DNA of 64,000 nucleotides from Pleodorina starrii (GCA_030267565.1 BRXU01000008.1:248001-312000); one strand, 5' to 3'; positions 32,449-43,230 are shown, counted from the stretch's first letter. Program-made: numbers and translations. The notes: generated from the letters alone by a model not told the origin.

Positions 32449-34950
32449 GGCTGCACGCCACGCGCCGCCCGTCGGGAGGGGCGGCCGTCGTGGCGGGCGA
32501 GTTGAGCTCGGGCCTGCTGCAGTTGGCCCAGAGCAGCGACGATGAAGGAGCGCACGTGCCCGGGGGTGGGGTGCAGGCCCGGCAGGAAGGGGGCCAGGGA
32601 GCGCAGATGGTCATGGTAGACCTTCAGGAATGCGCCGGCCGAGCTGCGATTGCCGGTCTGGGCTTTTAGGGCGGGCTCCAGGGCTGATTGGGCCGCTGCC
32701 ATCACCTCGGGCAGCACCGGCGGGCACCGTGGGGACAGATAGCTGTGGTTCTCGCGCAGGAGGAGGGCTTCCAGGTCCATTGCGCCGAGGGGCGCTGGGG
32801 GCGACAGGTCCAGCTTGTGCAGTGCCCGGCGGCAGAAGGCGACCACGACGGGGCGGGGGTCGACGAGCTCTGGAGACTCCAGTCGGGGGTGGTGGCGGAT
32901 GAAGAGCTGTCGCAGAACCGCCTGGAAGGCGATGGACGAGCAGGCGGGGTGGGGGCATGCCGCGAAGTAATCCATGAACTGGTCGTGGTACCCAGCCGCA
33001 AGGGTGTCTGCGGGGGGGGCCCACTGGCTGGGCGTGGCTGTGATCAAGCTAGCGGCCCGCAAGACGTCGAGCTCCACGGTCGGCAGTCCCAGGCCCGGGG
33101 CAGTGGGGCCCGGCGGGGGCTGGTGTGGAGGGCTGGCGTCCTGCGCTGTGGGGCTGTGGGCGGCCAGCTGGGGTGGCGGGCCGTGAGCTGCCCAGCCGGG
33201 GTTGGGCGCCAGCTGGGGGGGCAGCTCGGGTCCCCCGTCCCCCCCGGGGCCGTGGTGGCCAGCCGTGCCTATGGGCGGAGCCTGGGGCGTTGGCTGGGTC
33301 AGCGTGGGCCCGCCCCTGGCCGAGGTGGGGTCGAGGGGCTGGTGATGGCGGGTGAGGGCGTCCGGTTGTCGCCACCACCGCCCGGTGCTGCCGGCCTGGG
33401 GAGAGGTGGGGGCTCTGGAGGGGCTCTGCTGCTCCCGGTGGAGGGCCTCACTGGGGCTGCCCTGGCGGGCCCCTGGGGGGGCCGCCATCCTGGCCGGCTC
33501 AGCCTCAGGGGGGGAGAAGGTGCCGCCGATGGGAGTGGAGGGGGGGCCCCAGCCCTGGGGGTTGGCGCCAACCCCGGCCCGGGGGTATGGGGACAGACGC
33601 CGGTTCTGCGCGGTTCTCCTGGATGGTCCGCAACACCGCTGGGAGGCGGTTGGGGCTGTCCGGGGCCTCCACCAGCTGGGGTCGGCGCCACCATACCTGG
33701 CCATCAGCCAGTCCAGGGGAGGTAGGGCTGAGGGCAGCCGAGGCAGGGCTGGGGACGGGGGGCCCTGCTCCCGCCGTGGAGGGGGTGGGTGGGCCAGTGG
33801 GGTGGGCCGCCGGCGGCCGGGGAGCCGGGGCTGGTGCTGGCAGGGGGCCCGGGCTGTCTCCTGCTGCCATCGCAACCGCCCCCAAGGCGGTCGGTCTCCC
33901 GAGGGCCGGGGCGGCTGTTGGTGCAGGCTCGGCGGCTGGGTGAGTGTCTTCCCCTGCTGCTGTTGCGCCGGGCGCCACCTGCACCGCTGGTGGGGGCCCT
34001 GCGGCGGGTGCTGGTGGTGGTTCGGCCGCGGGAGCTGCTGGGGAGTCGGTCACTGGCGCGTCCCTCATGTCGAACACGGAGATGCGGACAGTGAGCTGGT
34101 CGATCAAGAACGACCGAGGGAGGGAGAGGAGGTGGGGGTCCGACGGCGGAGCTGCCACGAAGGCGACCAGGTGGGATGCATCAGGCAGGGCGCCTGGCGT
34201 ACCGGAGCGGGTCATGCCGTCGCCCAGGACTTCCCCCACAACCAGGTCCCGCCCTTGGGAGGGAGTAGCTGCCAGGCCTGCGCAGCTAAGCAAGGCCCCA
34301 GTGACCCCTTCGAGGGCATAAGTGCCGGGGAGCCCTTTGATGAGGAGCTTGTGGCTGTGCGGTCGTGCCAGGTTGTAGTACGGCTGCACCGCGACCTCGA
34401 TGGTCGTCCCCTGGAAATCGACTGGTAACGAGGACCGTCGGAGGAAGGCTCCCGCCGCGTTCTCTGCTCGCAGGCCGGGTGCTGGGTTCAGCACCACCCC
34501 CCGGTGGCGCCCTTGGCCGAGGAGGTTGATGCTGACGAAAGTGCCTGGGCTGGCGTTCATGGCGGCCTGGACGGCGGCATTGCACCACGCTTCCCACACC
34601 GCTTCATCGGACGCCTCCCGGGGGGCGGCGGCCCCTAACATCAGCTTGGGGGCCACCCGGCGGTCGCCGGTGTGCAGCTCAGAGGACAGGGCAGTCCCTG
34701 GAAGCTCCCGCTGGACCTCAGCACGCCAGGCTGGCAGCTGCTGGGCGGGGGCGATCTCCCATGAGGTGGTGGCGCCCCTCGGGGCCTGCTTGCGAGCCCT
34801 GACTGAAGCTGGCAGGCTTGCCGTGAGGGAGGCTGCATACCGAGCGGACCGGGGGAGCTGACCGGTGGAGGCCGCACAGCGTGTGGGACCCTTGGGGGCG
34901 ACGTGCAAAGCTGCCACCGGCAGTCTGCTAGGCCGTGGGCCAACAAACAT
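32445..34950 (-). CDS. LINE ORF1 (gag-like protein), one frame change
   Basis: From ATG at 34950 a frame runs for about 450 codons: a basic N-terminus, a folded region (PHSHKLLIKGLPGTYALEG, SFLIDQLTVRISVFDMRD) resembling an RNA-binding fold of LINE ORF1 proteins, then a long Pro/Ala-rich linker. Between about 33505 and 33650 the frame must change to reach the C-terminal part (PADTLAAGYHDQFMDYF ... TPGHVRSFIVAALGQLQQ), which ends at TGA 32445-32447. That C-terminal part recurs at 52264-52858, so it is real coding sequence. The shift could be an indel or programmed; one copy cannot decide. Its likely role is RNP assembly. Confidence 0.72.
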
Positions 34951-35036
34951 GAGGGCGGGCTGTTGCGGATGCTGTTGCTGATGCTGAACTGGCTGGTGCT
35001 GCTGCTGCGGCGGGCTGTTGCTGACACTGCTGTTGC

Positions 35037-35077
<41 letters not shown>

Positions 35078-36056
35078 TTGCTGAAGGTGTTGCTGTAGAG
35101 CCCCCAACTCTGCTGCTAGGGGCCCGTCCCAGGAGAGCAGGCGGGGGACTTGCACTCCTCCCTGCCTGCCCCCTGGCTCTGCGGGAGCTCCTCGAGCGCC
35201 GGAGGCCGACTGGTCGGGCTGTGCTGGGCTGTAGAGCAGCTGAGCTGGACAGGGCAGCAAGGGCACACCGCACAGGCAAAGCACCCAACCTGCACCCCGA
35301 AGCCCACCCCTGCACCCACAGGGCACCCCAGGCGCGAAGCAGCACCCACCTACGCAACAGGAACAAGCCTCACCCCACCGAGGACAAGCCACCCAGAGCA
35401 GGCCGGGGAAGAACCCCTCGCCGGGCAGCCAAGACACCCACCAACAGCACCCCGCACGGAAGAAAACAACCCCTGGCCCTGCCAGAAACCGACCGCCAGG
35501 CCTGAAGATGTCAGAGGAGACTCCACGGGCCGCTAGGCTCCAGGTGCGGGCTCCACGGAAGTCGTCCAGCACCACAGCTCCACGATGTCGTCCACCACGA
35601 GCGACCTGAAGGCCCACCGCGCAAGACGCCCGAGAAAACGTCGCCAAAAATAGGCTTAGCTGCAAGCTTTCGCAGCGCCCGGCCTGGCGCCGCGGCAGGC
35701 TGGAAGCACGAGGATGATTGCTGCGGTCGCCGAGGGCGAACTCCGAGAAGACGCGCAAGCCGCACGCCCAGTTCCACGGAAAGAAGAAGGAGAAGAACAA
35801 AGAGAGTAGGCGCACTGTGCGCCCTGATTGGAGCGCCGGGTCCTGGAGTCGCCGGTCCGATGGCGGTTGCGGCGACAAGAGAGAAAACCGCCGTTGCCGC
35901 AGGTCGCCCCACTGAAGCAACCAAACGAAAAGAAGCAAAATTTCCTAAAGGAAAGCGTGAAGCGCGCAGCCTGTTGTTGAAGTCGCAGGTGCTGAGAGAG
36001 GCATTGCCAGCAGAAAAGGTCGACGAGGTGTTGAAGTAGCGTAAGCTATAAGCTAT
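34951..36056 (-). other. LINE 5'UTR
   Basis: About 1.1 kb upstream of the ORF1 ATG matches nothing else in the window. Upstream ATGs and open frames occur, but none looks conserved. The far edge (agctatcc at 36049-36056) abuts satellite and marks the probable 5' end. Confidence 0.6.
34969..35095. repeat. CTG/TTG (CAG/CAA) trinucleotide tract just upstream of ORF1
   Basis: An interrupted CTG/TTG tract ends about 20 nt before the ORF1 start codon, densest at 35029-35082. On the LINE sense strand it reads CAG/CAA. One frame would give polyglutamine but stops at 34928, so it is probably 5'UTR. Confidence 0.75.
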
Positions 36057-39000
36057 CCTGGGGGTTCTGTGGGGTTCTGTTGAAAACCTGGGGGGGCCTG
36101 CGGGGCCTTTGCGGGCCTTGGGGGGACCTATGGGAGCCTGAGCGGACCTAGAATAGCCTGTGGGGACCTGGGGGGGGCCTTGGGGGAGTCTGGGGGGACC
36201 TGAGGGGGCTTGCCGGGGTTTGTGGGGGCCTGTGGGGACCCTGGGGGGGCCTTGGGGGAGAATGGGGGGGCCTGAGGGGGCTTGCCGGGGTTTGTGGGGC
36301 CCTGTTGGGAGCCTGGGGGGACTTGGGAAAGGTTTGGGGGGCGCAAGGGGGCGTTGTGGGACCTTCGGGGGCGCCTGGGGGGTCCGGAGGGGGACTGGGA
36401 GGGCCTGGGGGGGCCTGGGGGGGCCTGGGGGCGCCTGTGGGGTTCTGTGAAAAACCTGGGGGATTATGGGGGGGCCTGCGGGGCCTGGGCGGGCCTTGGG
36501 GGGACCTATGGGAGTCTGAGAGGACCTAGAATTTTTTTTTTTAGAATAGCCTGTGGGGACCCGGGGGGGGCCCTGGGGGAGTCTGGGGGGGCCTGCGGGG
36601 CCTTGGCGGGCCTTGGGGGGACCTATGGGAGTCTGAGAGGACCTAGAATTTTTTTTTAGAATAGCCTGTGGGGACCCGGGGGGGGCCTTGGGGGAGTCTG
36701 GGGGGGCCTGCGGGGCCTTGGCGGGCCTTGGGGGGACCTATGGGAGTCTGAGAGGACCTAGAATTTTTTTTTTTAGAATAGCCTGTGGGGACCCGGGGGG
36801 GGCCCTGGGGGAGTCTGGGGGGGCCTGCGGGGCCTTGGCGGGCCTTGGGGGGACCTATGGGAGTCTGAGAGGACCTAGAATTTTTTTTTTAGAATCGCCT
36901 GTGGGGACCCGGGGGGGGCCGGGGGGGAGGGGGGGGGGGCCTGCGGGGCCTTGGCGGGCCTTGGGGGGACCTATGGGAGTCTGAGAGGACCTAGAATTTT
37001 TTTTTTTAGAATAGCCTGTGGGGACCCGGGGGGGGCCTTGGGGGAGTCTGGGGGGGCCTGCTGGGGCCTGTGGGGCCCTGTGGGGACCCTGGGGGCCTTG
37101 GGGGAGACTGGGGGGACCTGAGGGGGCTTGCCGGGGTTTGTGGGGCCCTGTGGGGACCCTAAGGGGGCCTTGGGGGAGACTGGGGGGGCCTGAGGGGGCT
37201 TGCCGGGGTTTGTGGGGCCCTGTGGGGACCCTGGGGGGCCTTGGGGGAGACTGGGGGGGCCTGAGGGGGCTTGCCGGGGTTTGTGGGGCCCTGTTGGGAC
37301 CCTGGGGGGCCTTGGGGGAGACTGGGGGGGCCTGAGGGGGCTTGCCGGGGTTTGTGGGGCTCTGTTGGGAGCCTGGGGGGACTTGGGAAAGGTTTGGGGG
37401 GCGCAAGGGGGCCTTGTGGGACCTTCGGGGGCGCCTGGGGGGTCCGGAGGGGGACTGGGAGGGCCTGGGGGGGACTGGGGGGGCCGGGGGGCGCCGGTGG
37501 GGTTCTGTGGAAAACCTGGCGGCGCCTGCGGGGCCTTGGCGGGCCTTGGGGGGACCTATGGGAGCCTGAGCGGACCTAGAATAGCCTGTGGGGACCTGGG
37601 GGGGGCCTTGGGGGAGTCTGGGGGGGCCTGCTGGGGCCTGTGGGGGCCTGTGGGGACCCTAAGGGGGCCTTGGGGGAGACTGGGGGGACCTGAGGGGGCT
37701 TGCCGGGGTTTGTGGGGCCCTGTTGGGAGCATGGGGGGCCTTGGGGGAGGTTGGGGGGCGCAAGGGGGCCTTGTGGGACCTTCGGGGGCGCCTGGGGGGT
37801 CCGGAGGGGGACTGGGAGGGCCTGGGGGGGCCTGGGGGGGCCTGGGGCCGCCTGTGGGGTTCTGTAAAAAACCTGGGGGGGCCTGCGGGGCCTTGGCGGG
37901 CCTTGGGGGGACCTATGGGAGTCTGAGAGGACCTAGAATAGCCTGTGGGGACCCGGGGGGGGCCTTGGGGGAGTCTGGGGGGGCCTGCTGGGGCCTGTGG
38001 GCCCCTGTGGGGACCCTGGGGGCCTTGGGGGAGACTGGGGGGACCTGAGGGGGCTTGCCGGGGTTTGTGGGGCCCTGTTGGGACCCTGGGGGGCCTTGGG
38101 GGAGACTGGGGGGGCCTGAGGGGGCTTGCCGGGGTTTGTGGGGCTCTGTTGGGAGCCTGGGGGGACTTGGGAAAGGTTTGGGGGGCGCAAGGGGGCCTTG
38201 TGGGACCTTCGGGGGCGCCTGGGGGGTCCGGAGGGGGACTGGGAGGGCCTGGGGGGGACTGGGGGTGCCTGGGGGCTCCTGTGGGGTTCTGTGGAAAACC
38301 TGGCGGCGCCTGCGGGGCCTTGGCGGGCCTTGGGGGGACCTATGGGAGCCTGAGCGGACCTAGAATAGCCTGTGGGGACCTGGGGGGGGCCTTGGGGGAG
38401 TCTGGGGGGGCCTGCTGGGGCCTGTGGGGGCCTGTGGGGACCCTAAGGGGGCCTTGGGGGAGACTGGGGGGACCTGAGGGGGCTTGCCGGGTTTTGTGGG
38501 GCCCTGTGGGGAGCCTGGGGGGACTTGGGAACGGTTTGGGGGGCGCAAGGGGGCCTTGTGGGACCTTCGGGGGCGCCTGGGGGGTCCGGAGGGGGACTGG
38601 GAGGGCCTGGGGGGGCCTGGGGGGGCCTGGGGGCGCCTGTGGGGATCTGTGAAAAACCTGGGGGGGCCTGCGGGGCCTTGGCGGGCCTTGGGGGGACCTA
38701 TGGGAGTCTGAGAGGACCTAGAATAGCCTGTGGGGACCCGGGGGGGGCCTTGGGGGAGTCTGGGGGGGCCTGCTGGGGCCTGTGGGGCCCTGTGGGGACC
38801 CTGGGGGGCCTTGGGGGAGACTGGGGGGACCTGAGGGGGCTTGCCGGGGTTTGTGGGGCCCTGTTGGGAGCATGGGGGGCCTTGGGGGAGGTTGGGGGGC
38901 GCAAGGGGGCCTTGTGGGACCTTCGGGGGCGCCTGGGGGGTCCGGAGGGGGACTGGGAGGGCCTGGGGGGGCCTGGGGGGGCCTGGGGCCGCCTGTGGGG

Positions 39001-39303
39001 TTCTGTAAAAAACCTGGGGGGGCCTGCGGGGCCTTGGCGGGCCTTGGGGGGACCTATGGGAGTCTGAGCGGACCTAGAATAGCCTGTGGGGACCCGGGGG
39101 GGGCCTGAGCGGACCTAGAATAGCCTGTGGGGACCTATGGGAGCCTGAGCGGACCTAGAATAGCCTGTGGGGACCCGGGGGAGTCAGGGGGGGCCTGCTG
39201 GGGCCTGTGGGGCCCTGTGGGGACCCTGGGGGCCTTGGGGGAGACTGGGGGGACCTGAGGGGGCTTGCCGGGGTTTGTGGGGCCCTGTTGGGAGCATGGG
39301 GGG
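36057..39303. repeat. Satellite array, right block
   Basis: Monomers of the same family resume after the half-LINE. Shorter sub-units with repeated gagactgggggggcctgagg occur at 37090-37330 and 38040-38160. The array ends at catgggggg (39303) against a DIRS fragment. Confidence 0.9.
36428..37012. repeat. Five tandem ~116-bp units, each tagged with a poly(T) run
   Basis: T-runs of 9-11 nt lie at 36532, 36649, 36764, 36881 and 36997 (spacing 117, 115, 117, 116). Each interrupts the satellite word cctagaatagcc as cctagaa-T(n)-tagaatagcc, so tagaa is duplicated on both sides. One tail-like insertion was then amplified with its surrounding short monomer. Confidence 0.88.
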
Positions 39304-39588
39304 CCAAGGACAAGCTGGCGGCCTTCGAGGGGCTGCTGCCGCGACTGGACGGCCAGGCACTGACCGCACGGCAGGTGGCGCAGGTGGCGGGCAAGATTGT
39401 GGCTATGGCGTTGGCGGTGACCACAGCGCCGCTGTTCGCGAGCCTGGTCTTGCTGGGGGCGAGGGGCATTGACTGGGACGCTACGGTCTGGGAGCCGGCG
39501 GAGGTCATCAGCCAGGCAAAGCAGTTCGTGGAGCTCTTGCGGCGGCGCAATGGTCGGGCCACGTGGCGTAAAGGGGCCGTGCTGCGCC
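39304..39588 (+). pseudogene. DIRS RT-RNase H connection segment
   Basis: The frame reads LPRLDGQALTARQVAQVAGK ... AVTTAPLFASLVLLGARGIDW, which resembles the thumb/connection of DIRS and pararetroviral-type RTs. It is cut on the left by satellite and on the right by a SINE. Absent from the second DIRS copy. Confidence 0.7.
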
Positions 39589-39935
39589 TTTTTTTATTTT
39601 TCAATACCGGAGGAACCCGGACTCGGGACATGGGACACATGTTGTCTGGGGGCTCCACTGATGCTGCCACTTCTGCTGAGTAGCTAGCGTGCCAGGCTTC
39701 TGGGCGTCTCAAAGGGCCAGCTGGATGGTGCTTTCTCATCTCGCCCCGGGTATTGGTCACTGGCTGGTTTCGATCCCGGGATCCCGGGGGGAATTGCAAG
39801 GTTTCCCTGTTGCCGGCCAATGAACCGCTGCCTCCTTCTGTGGGGCGCAGGTAAGTTCCACATGTCCTTAATGGGACTTGATCCCGGGTCACCCGGGCCA
39901 AATGCAGTGCCATAACTTTCGGTGTAGAACTTACC
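39589..39935 (-). mobile_element. SINE inside DIRS copy 1, reverse orientation
   Basis: The copy has an interrupted T-run (tttttttattttt), an internal deletion of about 70 nt (ggatggtgctttctcat), and a complete head ending ggtgtagaacttacc. The second DIRS copy carries the same SINE with the same internal deletion, so both descend from one insertion. Confidence 0.88.
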
Positions 39936-41247
39936 TGGCTACCGAAGTCGTGGGCGACGCCTCGGACAGGGCCTACGCCGCTTACCTGCCGGGCCGGGAG
40001 CTGGGCGGGGCGAGCAGTATGCTGGTCCCTTTTAACAGCACGGAGGTGAGCGGCGTCCAGACCCACCGCATCAGCAGCACGGAGCGGGAGCTGCGGACGC
40101 TGCTGTACGCCCTGAAGTGGTTGCAGGCGACGGCGCCCGACCTCCTGCTGGGCCGCGCCATTCAGTACCACACGGATAGCCAGCCAGCGGGCTACTGCGT
40201 GGTGGGGATGAAAGGCAACCCCGCCTGCCTGCCGGTGGTGGCAGAGATCCACAAGCTGTGCGCGGAAACCGACACGGACGTCACCGCGGTGTGGTACCCC
40301 CGTACTCGCGAGCAGCAACAAGCGGCCGACGCGCTTAGCAAGTACGAGGACGCCAGCCAGTGGATGCTCCACCCGGGCGTGTGGGACCACCCCTGCCTGG
40401 GGGGCCGCGCCCCGTGCCTGGACGTATTTGCGGACGCGCACACCACCAAAATCCCGGGCAGCTTCTTCGCCGCGTCGTGGAGCCCGGGCGTGCACGGCGT
40501 GGATGCCTTCGCGCAGGACTGGGGGTCGCAGGAGTGGGGCAGCCCGGCCGCCGGGCCAGGGCCCCGACCGCTGCTCTACATCAATCCGCCTTTCAACGTG
40601 GTGGGGCGAGTGCTGCACAAGGTGCTTTTTTTTCTGCGAGGGACGTTACAAGGACTGGGAAAGCGAAGCCCAACGGGCAAGCCGAGCAAGACCGGCAAGC
40701 CACAACAACCTGGCAAGAAGCCCAAGAAACCACTGCAAGGAGCCGAGGAGAGAGAAAGAGCCAAGCAACGCCTAAACTCGCAGACAGGACAGGGACAGGG
40801 ACGGGGGCAGCAAGAGGCCAGGAGCCACTGCTGCACGGGCGGCACACACGGCCGCCCCTTCCTCCAAGACACCGAGGAGGGAACCGAAACCAACACCAGG
40901 GCCCAACACCAGGGCCAAACCCCAGGGCCCAACACCAGGGCCAACACCACAGCCCAACACCAGGGCCCAACACCAGGGCCAACACCACGGCCCAACACCA
41001 GGGCCAACCCCACAGCCAGGGCCAACCCCACCCCACAGTGCTCGAGGAACGCCCGGACTGCGTGATCATCCTGCCCGTGTGGCCGCGAGCCTGGAAGGTC
41101 CTGCTGGAGCGGCTGCCCGTCCGCGCCCGCCGCGTCCTACCGCACCGGCCGGACCTGTTCATCCCAGGGCCCCAGGTGCCTAACGCACGGAAGCGCCAGC
41201 CTAAGGCTCCGTGCTACCAGGTGCAAGCGGTGTATGTCCTGTGGTGA
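39936..41247 (+). pseudogene. DIRS RNase H and Dam-like methyltransferase, split by a LINE fragment
   Basis: RNase H motifs are VVGDASDRAYAAYL, SSTERELRTLLYALKW, HTDSQPAGYCVV and ADALSKYED. The methyltransferase-like part has LDVFADAHTTKIPGSFF, a catalytic NPPFN motif near 40587 and, after the LINE insert (40627-41037), VIILPVWPRAWKVLLERLP before TGA at 41245-41247. The insert plus its 5-bp duplication adds 416 bp and shifts the frame, so the methyltransferase is broken. Its function in DIRS elements is not established. Confidence 0.85.
40627..41037 (-). mobile_element. LINE 3'-end insertion in the methyltransferase (copy 1)
   Basis: A 5'-truncated LINE tail (poly(T), conserved 3' block, minisatellite) is flanked by gtgct at 40622-40626 and 41038-41042. 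The 411-bp insert contains only 3'UTR. The same insertion at the same base occurs in DIRS copy 2. Confidence 0.92.
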
Positions 41248-41883
41248 AGAGCCGTCAGGCGGCCGGTCGCAGGCGCGGGAGAAACGTATAGGCCCTAGCC
41301 GGTGTGTCCGGGTTGCAGAGGTGGGCGTGGTTTCATGTGTTTGGGGGGGAACCAGGAGCCGCTGCGCGGTGTGTATGGCCGGATGTGGTTGCAGAGAATA
41401 TAGGGTGCAGGCGAGATCGGGTCGTAACGCTACTGGCATTCCCCACACAAAGTTAGCGGCGAGTACGGATGGAGTGCTTACGCTTAAACAATGCACTATG
41501 TTTAATTGCTCGGCCCGTCGTACGGTACGACGGGCAGGATGCCAAGAGAAACAGGGGACTCGGGGCCTGGGATGGACTCACTGCTTGCCGACTTATCTTA
41601 CATTAGTATAGACGCGTCGCATACACGGATAATAGGCCAGCCGGTCAGGCGAGTGCCTTTGGCGGGCATTTGAAAAACACCCACCCACCCACCCGGAGTT
41701 AGTTGGGGGGGGAGGTAGGCGCAGCCCCTAAGGGAGGCGGCACGGAGCGGTCCGGTGAAGAGTGTCCGAGTAGAGCCCAGAGGGGCGCGTACAGTTACAG
41801 GCCTGGGCCGGGCGCGGTAAGCGCCAGGAGGCGCCCCGGTGCCTTCCCGGGGCGCAGGTCGGAGCCCCCGCAGGGTTGGCAGG
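41248..41883. other. Spacer between convergent DIRS genes
   Basis: About 640 bp with no convincing gene. It contains a perfect hairpin (41513-41535) and a ccca-type simple repeat near 41680-41695. Both genes end into it, so it should hold termination signals for both strands. Confidence 0.6.
41513..41535. other. Perfect palindrome, 11-bp arms
   Basis: gcccgtcgtac and gtacgacgggc flank a single g. It sits between the convergent methyltransferase and recombinase genes and is conserved in the second copy (54806-54828). It could be a bidirectional 3'-end hairpin or a recombinase-related site. Confidence 0.7.
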
Positions 41884-43230
41884 CTAGGTGGGCGGCACGA
41901 GGCCCTGGGCGGGGGCCCGAGTGCGGCGAGCTGTGTCCGTGTAGAGCTCTAGGTTGGCTTTGCTTTTGATCTGGGCGAACTCGTGCAGCTCCTGGTCGGT
42001 GGCGCCTGTCGCCGTGAGCGCCTGGATGGCACCGCGGCGGAAACCGTGCGGCGTCTCCCCGTGGTGCAGGCCCGAATCCTGCAGGTGCTTGCGGACCCGC
42101 ATAGAGAGGGCCTGACTGCTGAAGGGCCGCTCCTCGAAGCGCTGGCGGCTCGGGTCCAGCGGCCGGAAGAGGTAGTCGGTGATGGCGGATCCGGGGGGCG
42201 CGTCGGGGGCGTGGGACAGAGACCAGAACAGGGCCAGGGTGCGGACGAAGCAGTGCTTGGGCTCTGGGCCCACCGTCAGCGTCTTGGGGGGCGCGCGGCG
42301 GCCCTTGGAGGTCTTGGTGCCGACCATCTCCACCCGCAAGGTTATGGGCGGATAGGCGCCTGAGGGGTCGGGCGGGGGCAGCGGGAATCCGTGGAAGGTC
42401 CCGCCCCGGACCGGGTCGCGGAAGTCCCTCAGCCGTAGCTTGCCGGTGTTGCCGCCGCGGTAACTGGTGTGCCACATGAACTGGCAGGAGAGGACGTCCC
42501 GAAGCATGGACAGCCGCTCGATGGGTCTGTCCGCGGCGTCGTACTCGGACCACATGTGCACCATTAGCTGACCGAAGACATCGGGCCGGACTGCTACTGC
42601 CGCGGTCAACTCGAAGCCCTGTTCGAATGCGCTTCGGGCATAGCCTTCCCTGTAGCTGGAGAGCGCCGCGGAGGCGCAAGGGTTGCCCTGGCCGGTATCG
42701 CTGTCGTAGTACTTGCCACGGCCCAAACGCTTGAACAGTCCTGATAGCAAGCCCAGGTGTGTACTGACGGTGTTGGGGCTGGGTTTCTCCACGGAGCGGC
42801 CGGGCAACCAGCAGGTTTGCACGTAAACGAGCAGGTCGTTGTCGGTGCAGGTCCGTAGGTCGCGGCCGTGGGGCTGGGTGGCAAGCCAAGCCGCCAACTC
42901 GAGCCCGGCCGCCTCCTGCTTCTGGACAGTGTCGGATTTCAGGGCTTGGTCGCAGACCTTGGCGGCTGCGGCTAAACCCTCCTCGTAGATCTGCCGGCTG
43001 GTTACGGGGTCGTGCACAGCCTCCGGGACAACGGGTGCGCGCAGGCGAGCCAGGAAACTCCCGTACAGGGTCGGTTCGCTGGGGCCCTGTGGGAGCACGG
43101 GAGGGAAGGGGATGCCACCGGACGCGAGTAGGTAGTGGAAGACGTGAGGACCACGTGAGGAAGTGCGGGCTGGTAACGGGAAACCCAGGTGGGGGCAGGA
43201 TGCGGAATCGAGGCATACGTACCGGTGCAC
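41884..43230 (-). CDS. DIRS tyrosine recombinase (copy 1)
   Basis: A 448-codon frame has all the landmarks of a tyrosine recombinase: catalytic Arg in YRGGN (residue ~258), HGFR (H395, R398) and the nucleophile Tyr430 in LELYTDTAR. A helical N-terminal part (YEEGLAAAAKVCDQALKSD) fits the core-binding domain. It would cut and join DNA to integrate a circular DIRS intermediate. The frame has no ATG at 43230 (GTG there), so the true start is unresolved and may be further upstream or spliced. It ends at TAG. It differs from copy 2 at only two residues. Confidence 0.88.
   Translation of the reverse strand: MHRYVCLDSASCPHLGFPLPARTSSRGPHVFHYLLASGGIPFPPVLPQGPSEPTLYGSFLARLRAPVVPEAVHDPVTSRQIYEEGLAAAAKVCDQALKSDTVQKQEAAGLELAAWLATQPHGRDLRTCTDNDLLVYVQTCWLPGRSVEKPSPNTVSTHLGLLSGLFKRLGRGKYYDSDTGQGNPCASAALSSYREGYARSAFEQGFELTAAVAVRPDVFGQLMVHMWSEYDAADRPIERLSMLRDVLSCQFMWHTSYRGGNTGKLRLRDFRDPVRGGTFHGFPLPPPDPSGAYPPITLRVEMVGTKTSKGRRAPPKTLTVGPEPKHCFVRTLALFWSLSHAPDAPPGSAITDYLFRPLDPSRQRFEERPFSSQALSMRVRKHLQDSGLHHGETPHGFRRGAIQALTATGATDQELHEFAQIKSKANLELYTDTARRTRAPAQGLVPPT

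Larger units (their letters stand above)
32166..36056 (-). mobile_element. LINE deletion derivative: 5'UTR + ORF1 + 3' tail (half-LINE)
   Basis: Reading on the minus strand, the element has a 5'UTR (36056-34951), ORF1 (34950-32445), the first ~14 codons of ORF2 (32448-32405), then a direct jump into the last ~238 bp of the LINE 3'UTR and a poly(A). Endonuclease, RT, zf-RVT and the 3'UTR minisatellite are all deleted. Imperfect 12-13-bp flanks (ctgggggctcctg and ctgggggttctg, 36058-36069) in satellite look like the target-site duplication, so it probably inserted as a unit. It is the only copy here with the LINE 5' region. Confidence 0.85.

Noticed and set aside
34928..35938. A polyglutamine protein upstream of ORF1
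   Set aside because: The CAG/CAA tract is read in a frame that stops just before the ORF1 region, and the rest of the frame has no family resemblance. It fits a LINE 5'UTR better.
11591..39303. G-rich repeats as telomeric sequence
   Set aside because: No TTTAGGG, TTTTAGGG or similar unit is present; the repeat unit is about 356 bp.
39304..39588. A host gene exon
   Set aside because: The residues fit the RT-RNase H connection of DIRS elements and lead directly into the RNase H domain after the SINE.
41884..43230. A phage or bacterial integrase gene
   Set aside because: Its neighbour encodes DIRS-type RNase H and methyltransferase, both copies sit among eukaryotic retroelements with poly(A) tails, and the motifs fit DIRS recombinases.
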